In this document: positions 6,015-6,931 of the stretch, piece by piece
Layout: each line of letters begins with the position of its first letter
How positions within the stretch are numbered: position 1 is the first letter of the stretch
Assembly (NCBI GenBank): GCA_900553905.1
Contig: USFL01000078.1
Location: forward strand, 1-6,931
DNA length: 6,931 nt
Direction: 5' to 3'
Origin: an uncultured Eubacteriales bacterium
Lineage (GTDB): Bacteria > Bacillota > Clostridia > Christensenellales > Aristaeellaceae
Translations under genes and position numbers: made by a program
The notes under the pieces: model-generated
The model's database searches: none
Told to the model about the DNA's origin: nothing
What the model saw: only the letters and a program-made list of their open reading frames with translations

Positions 6015-6566
6015 GTGCCTTTGACCGCTCACATGTTTCTGATCGTATGCCCGCTGGCGCTGCTGGCGGGCTTTGTGGATGCCGTGGCCGGCGGCGGGGG
6101 ATTGATCTCGCTGCCGGCTTACTATCTGGCCGGGCTTCCCGCCAGCACGGCCGCCGGCACCAACAAGCTGTCGGCCACCATGGGCACGGTGCTTGCGGTG
6201 TATCAATATGGAAAGTCGGGAAAAATACATAGGCGCATCGGTCTGGCCTCGGGCATCGCGGCGGCGGCGGCCAGCGCGCTGGGCGTGCTTGTGATGAAGC
6301 GGCTGCCCGACCATACGGTGCGCGTGCTGGTGATGTGCTGCATTCCGGTGGCGGCCGCGCTGACCCTTCGCGGACGCGGCAAGGCACATCCTGAACGCCA
6401 TTTTACCGCCCGTACCACGATGATGCTGGCAGTGGGCGTGGGCCTGTGCGTGGCCGTGTCCAAAGACACCGCCCAGGCCGCCCTGGACGCCTTTGCCGCC
6501 GCCGGGGAAGAGGCCGTTGTCCTGGGCGAAGTGGTGGAAGGCAGCGAGGGGGTCATCCTGTGCTGA
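6015..6566 (+). CDS. Chimeric frame: N-terminal half of a TauE/SafE transporter joined to the PurM C-terminus
   Basis: The 183-residue frame has two unrelated parts. Residues 1-146 are the first half of a TauE/SafE (formerly DUF81) anion-exporter family protein: AGFVDAVAGGGGLISLPAYY (18-37) and AAGTNKLSATMGTVLAVYQY (46-65) are hallmark motifs, with membrane segments near 7-24, 28-42, 75-93 and 101-117. Such proteins are normally about 240-260 residues with a second repeat bearing a GPGTG-type motif, which is absent. From about residue 141 the sequence becomes the C-terminus of PurM: VAVSKDTAQAALDAF, EEAVVLGEVVEG and GVILC. A soluble purine enzyme tail on half a transporter makes no known functional protein. 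The GTG at 6015 has GAGGAGG at 5998-6004 (10-nt spacing); TTG 6021 and ATG 6033 are alternatives. It begins 5 bp after the preceding stop. Most likely an assembly chimera; a real rearrangement is the alternative. Confidence 0.85.
   Translation: MPLTAHMFLIVCPLALLAGFVDAVAGGGGLISLPAYYLAGLPASTAAGTNKLSATMGTVLAVYQYGKSGKIHRRIGLASGIAAAAASALGVLVMKRLPDHTVRVLVMCCIPVAAALTLRGRGKAHPERHFTARTTMMLAVGVGLCVAVSKDTAQAALDAFAAAGEEAVVLGEVVEGSEGVILC
6433..6453 (+). other. Probable junction block between the TauE/SafE and PurM sequences
   Basis: These 21 bases encode GVGLCV (residues 141-146) plus flanking bases. TauE/SafE proteins commonly have a G-hydrophobic-G run just before their second glycine-rich repeat, and PurM has an N-M-G-(V/I)-G-(M/L) segment immediately before its C-terminal part, so the block suits both. 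Sequence before it is TauE-like and sequence after it is PurM-like. The exact limits are inferred from family expectation, as neither parent sequence is in the window. Confidence 0.6.
6454..6566 (+). pseudogene. purM: 3' fragment of purM (phosphoribosylformylglycinamidine cyclo-ligase)
   Basis: Only the last 37 residues or so of PurM (AIR synthetase, EC 6.3.3.1, normally about 345 residues) are present, or 43 if the shared block is counted. The recognisable pattern is V-S-K-D-T-A-Q-A-A-L-D-A-F followed by AAGEEAVVLGEVVEG and the closing GVILC. The ATP-binding and dimer regions are missing, so this cannot be active. Its identity is strongly supported by the overlapping purN downstream, since purM-purN is a common order in purine operons. 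It has no start of its own and is read as the end of the transporter frame. In the original genome it was presumably the end of an intact purM. Confidence 0.82.
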
Positions 6567-6931
6567 ACATCGGCGTGCTGGTGTCCGGCGGGGGCACCAA
6601 CCTGCAAAAGCTCATCGACGCCCAGGCCGCCGGGGAGATTGTAAACGGCCAGCTGCGGGTGGTCATCGCCAGCCGGCCGGACGCCTACGCCCTGGAGCGG
6701 GCCGCCGCCGCCGGTATCCCCGGCTATGTAGTGGCCCGGAAGGATTTCCCGGGCAATCGGGAGATGACCCGCGCCATCGTGGAGCGGCTCCAGCGCCTGG
6801 ACATCGACCTGGTGGTACTGGCCGGATTCCTCCACATCCTCACGGAGGAAATGGTGGCGGCCTATCCCAACCGCATCCTCAACGTCCACCCGGCGCTCAT
6901 CCCCTCCTTCTGCGGAAAGGGCTTCTACGGG
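6560..6931 (+). CDS. purN: Phosphoribosylglycinamide formyltransferase, 5' part only
   Basis: The first 124 residues of PurN (GAR transformylase, EC 2.1.2.2, about 200 residues in full). It transfers a formyl group from 10-formyl-tetrahydrofolate to GAR, the third step of purine synthesis, in the cytosol. The N-terminal VLVSGGGTNLQKLID (6-20) is the phosphate-binding loop. VVIASRPDAYALERA (34-48), VVLAGFLHIL (85-94) and NVHPALIPSF (108-117) follow, including the catalytic Asn108 and His110. The third catalytic residue, an Asp, would lie beyond the window. The GTG start at 6560 overlaps the purM stop by 7 bases and has GAGGGGG (6546-6552) seven bases upstream, so it is translationally coupled to purM. 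Codon use (almost only GCC for Ala, CGG favoured for Arg) differs from the genes before 6433. Confidence 0.94.
   Translation, partial: MLNIGVLVSGGGTNLQKLIDAQAAGEIVNGQLRVVIASRPDAYALERAAAAGIPGYVVARKDFPGNREMTRAIVERLQRLDIDLVVLAGFLHILTEEMVAAYPNRILNVHPALIPSFCGKGFYG

Noticed and set aside
6203..6889. A 228-codon minus-strand open frame crossing the TauE/PurM junction
   Set aside because: It is antisense to recognisable TauE, PurM and PurN sequence, and has no motif of its own.

Overview
The window looks like chromosomal DNA from a GC-rich, low-rank-uncertain member of the Clostridia (gut-type Firmicutes). This rests on the gene cluster perM/yrrI-like, ireB, ruvX, yrzB-like (DUF1292), which is a Firmicutes signature, on strong GGAGG-type Shine-Dalgarno sequences, and on a class III aspartokinase close to clostridial ones. 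All genes that I can support are on the + strand. No rRNA, tRNA, CRISPR array, insertion sequence or phage gene is visible.

Layout. (1) 1-116: the 3' end of a small YtxH/DUF3918-like basic protein, followed by two abutting GC-rich inverted repeats. (2) 183-1229: an AI-2E/PerM-family membrane protein. (3) A 97-bp gap with a promoter leads into a tightly packed operon: ireB (substrate of the PASTA-domain Ser/Thr kinase), ruvX/yqgF, an acidic DUF1292 protein and a GNAT acetyltransferase. It is closed by a clear intrinsic terminator at 2925-2961. The alaS gene normally found between the PerM-type gene and ireB is absent. (4) A new promoter (2990-3019) with a short leader drives a class III aspartate kinase, followed closely by a DUF6020/GT-C-like polytopic membrane protein and a TauE/SafE-family transporter. 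(5) From about 6433 the reading frame changes identity: the TauE/SafE protein stops being TauE-like halfway through and continues, in frame, as the last ~40 residues of PurM (AIR synthetase). It is followed by an overlapping purN (GAR transformylase) that runs off the window.

The most striking feature is this TauE/SafE::PurM joint. It lies on a stretch encoding GVGLCV, a sequence plausible in both parent proteins, and codon choice changes at the same point (alanine goes from mixed GCG/GCC to almost only GCC). The simplest reading is a chimeric contig joined at a short shared k-mer, with DNA after ~6450 from another locus or organism. A real microhomology-mediated rearrangement is possible but less likely. 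Apart from this, the window is mostly housekeeping. I see no convincing undescribed defence or mobile system.
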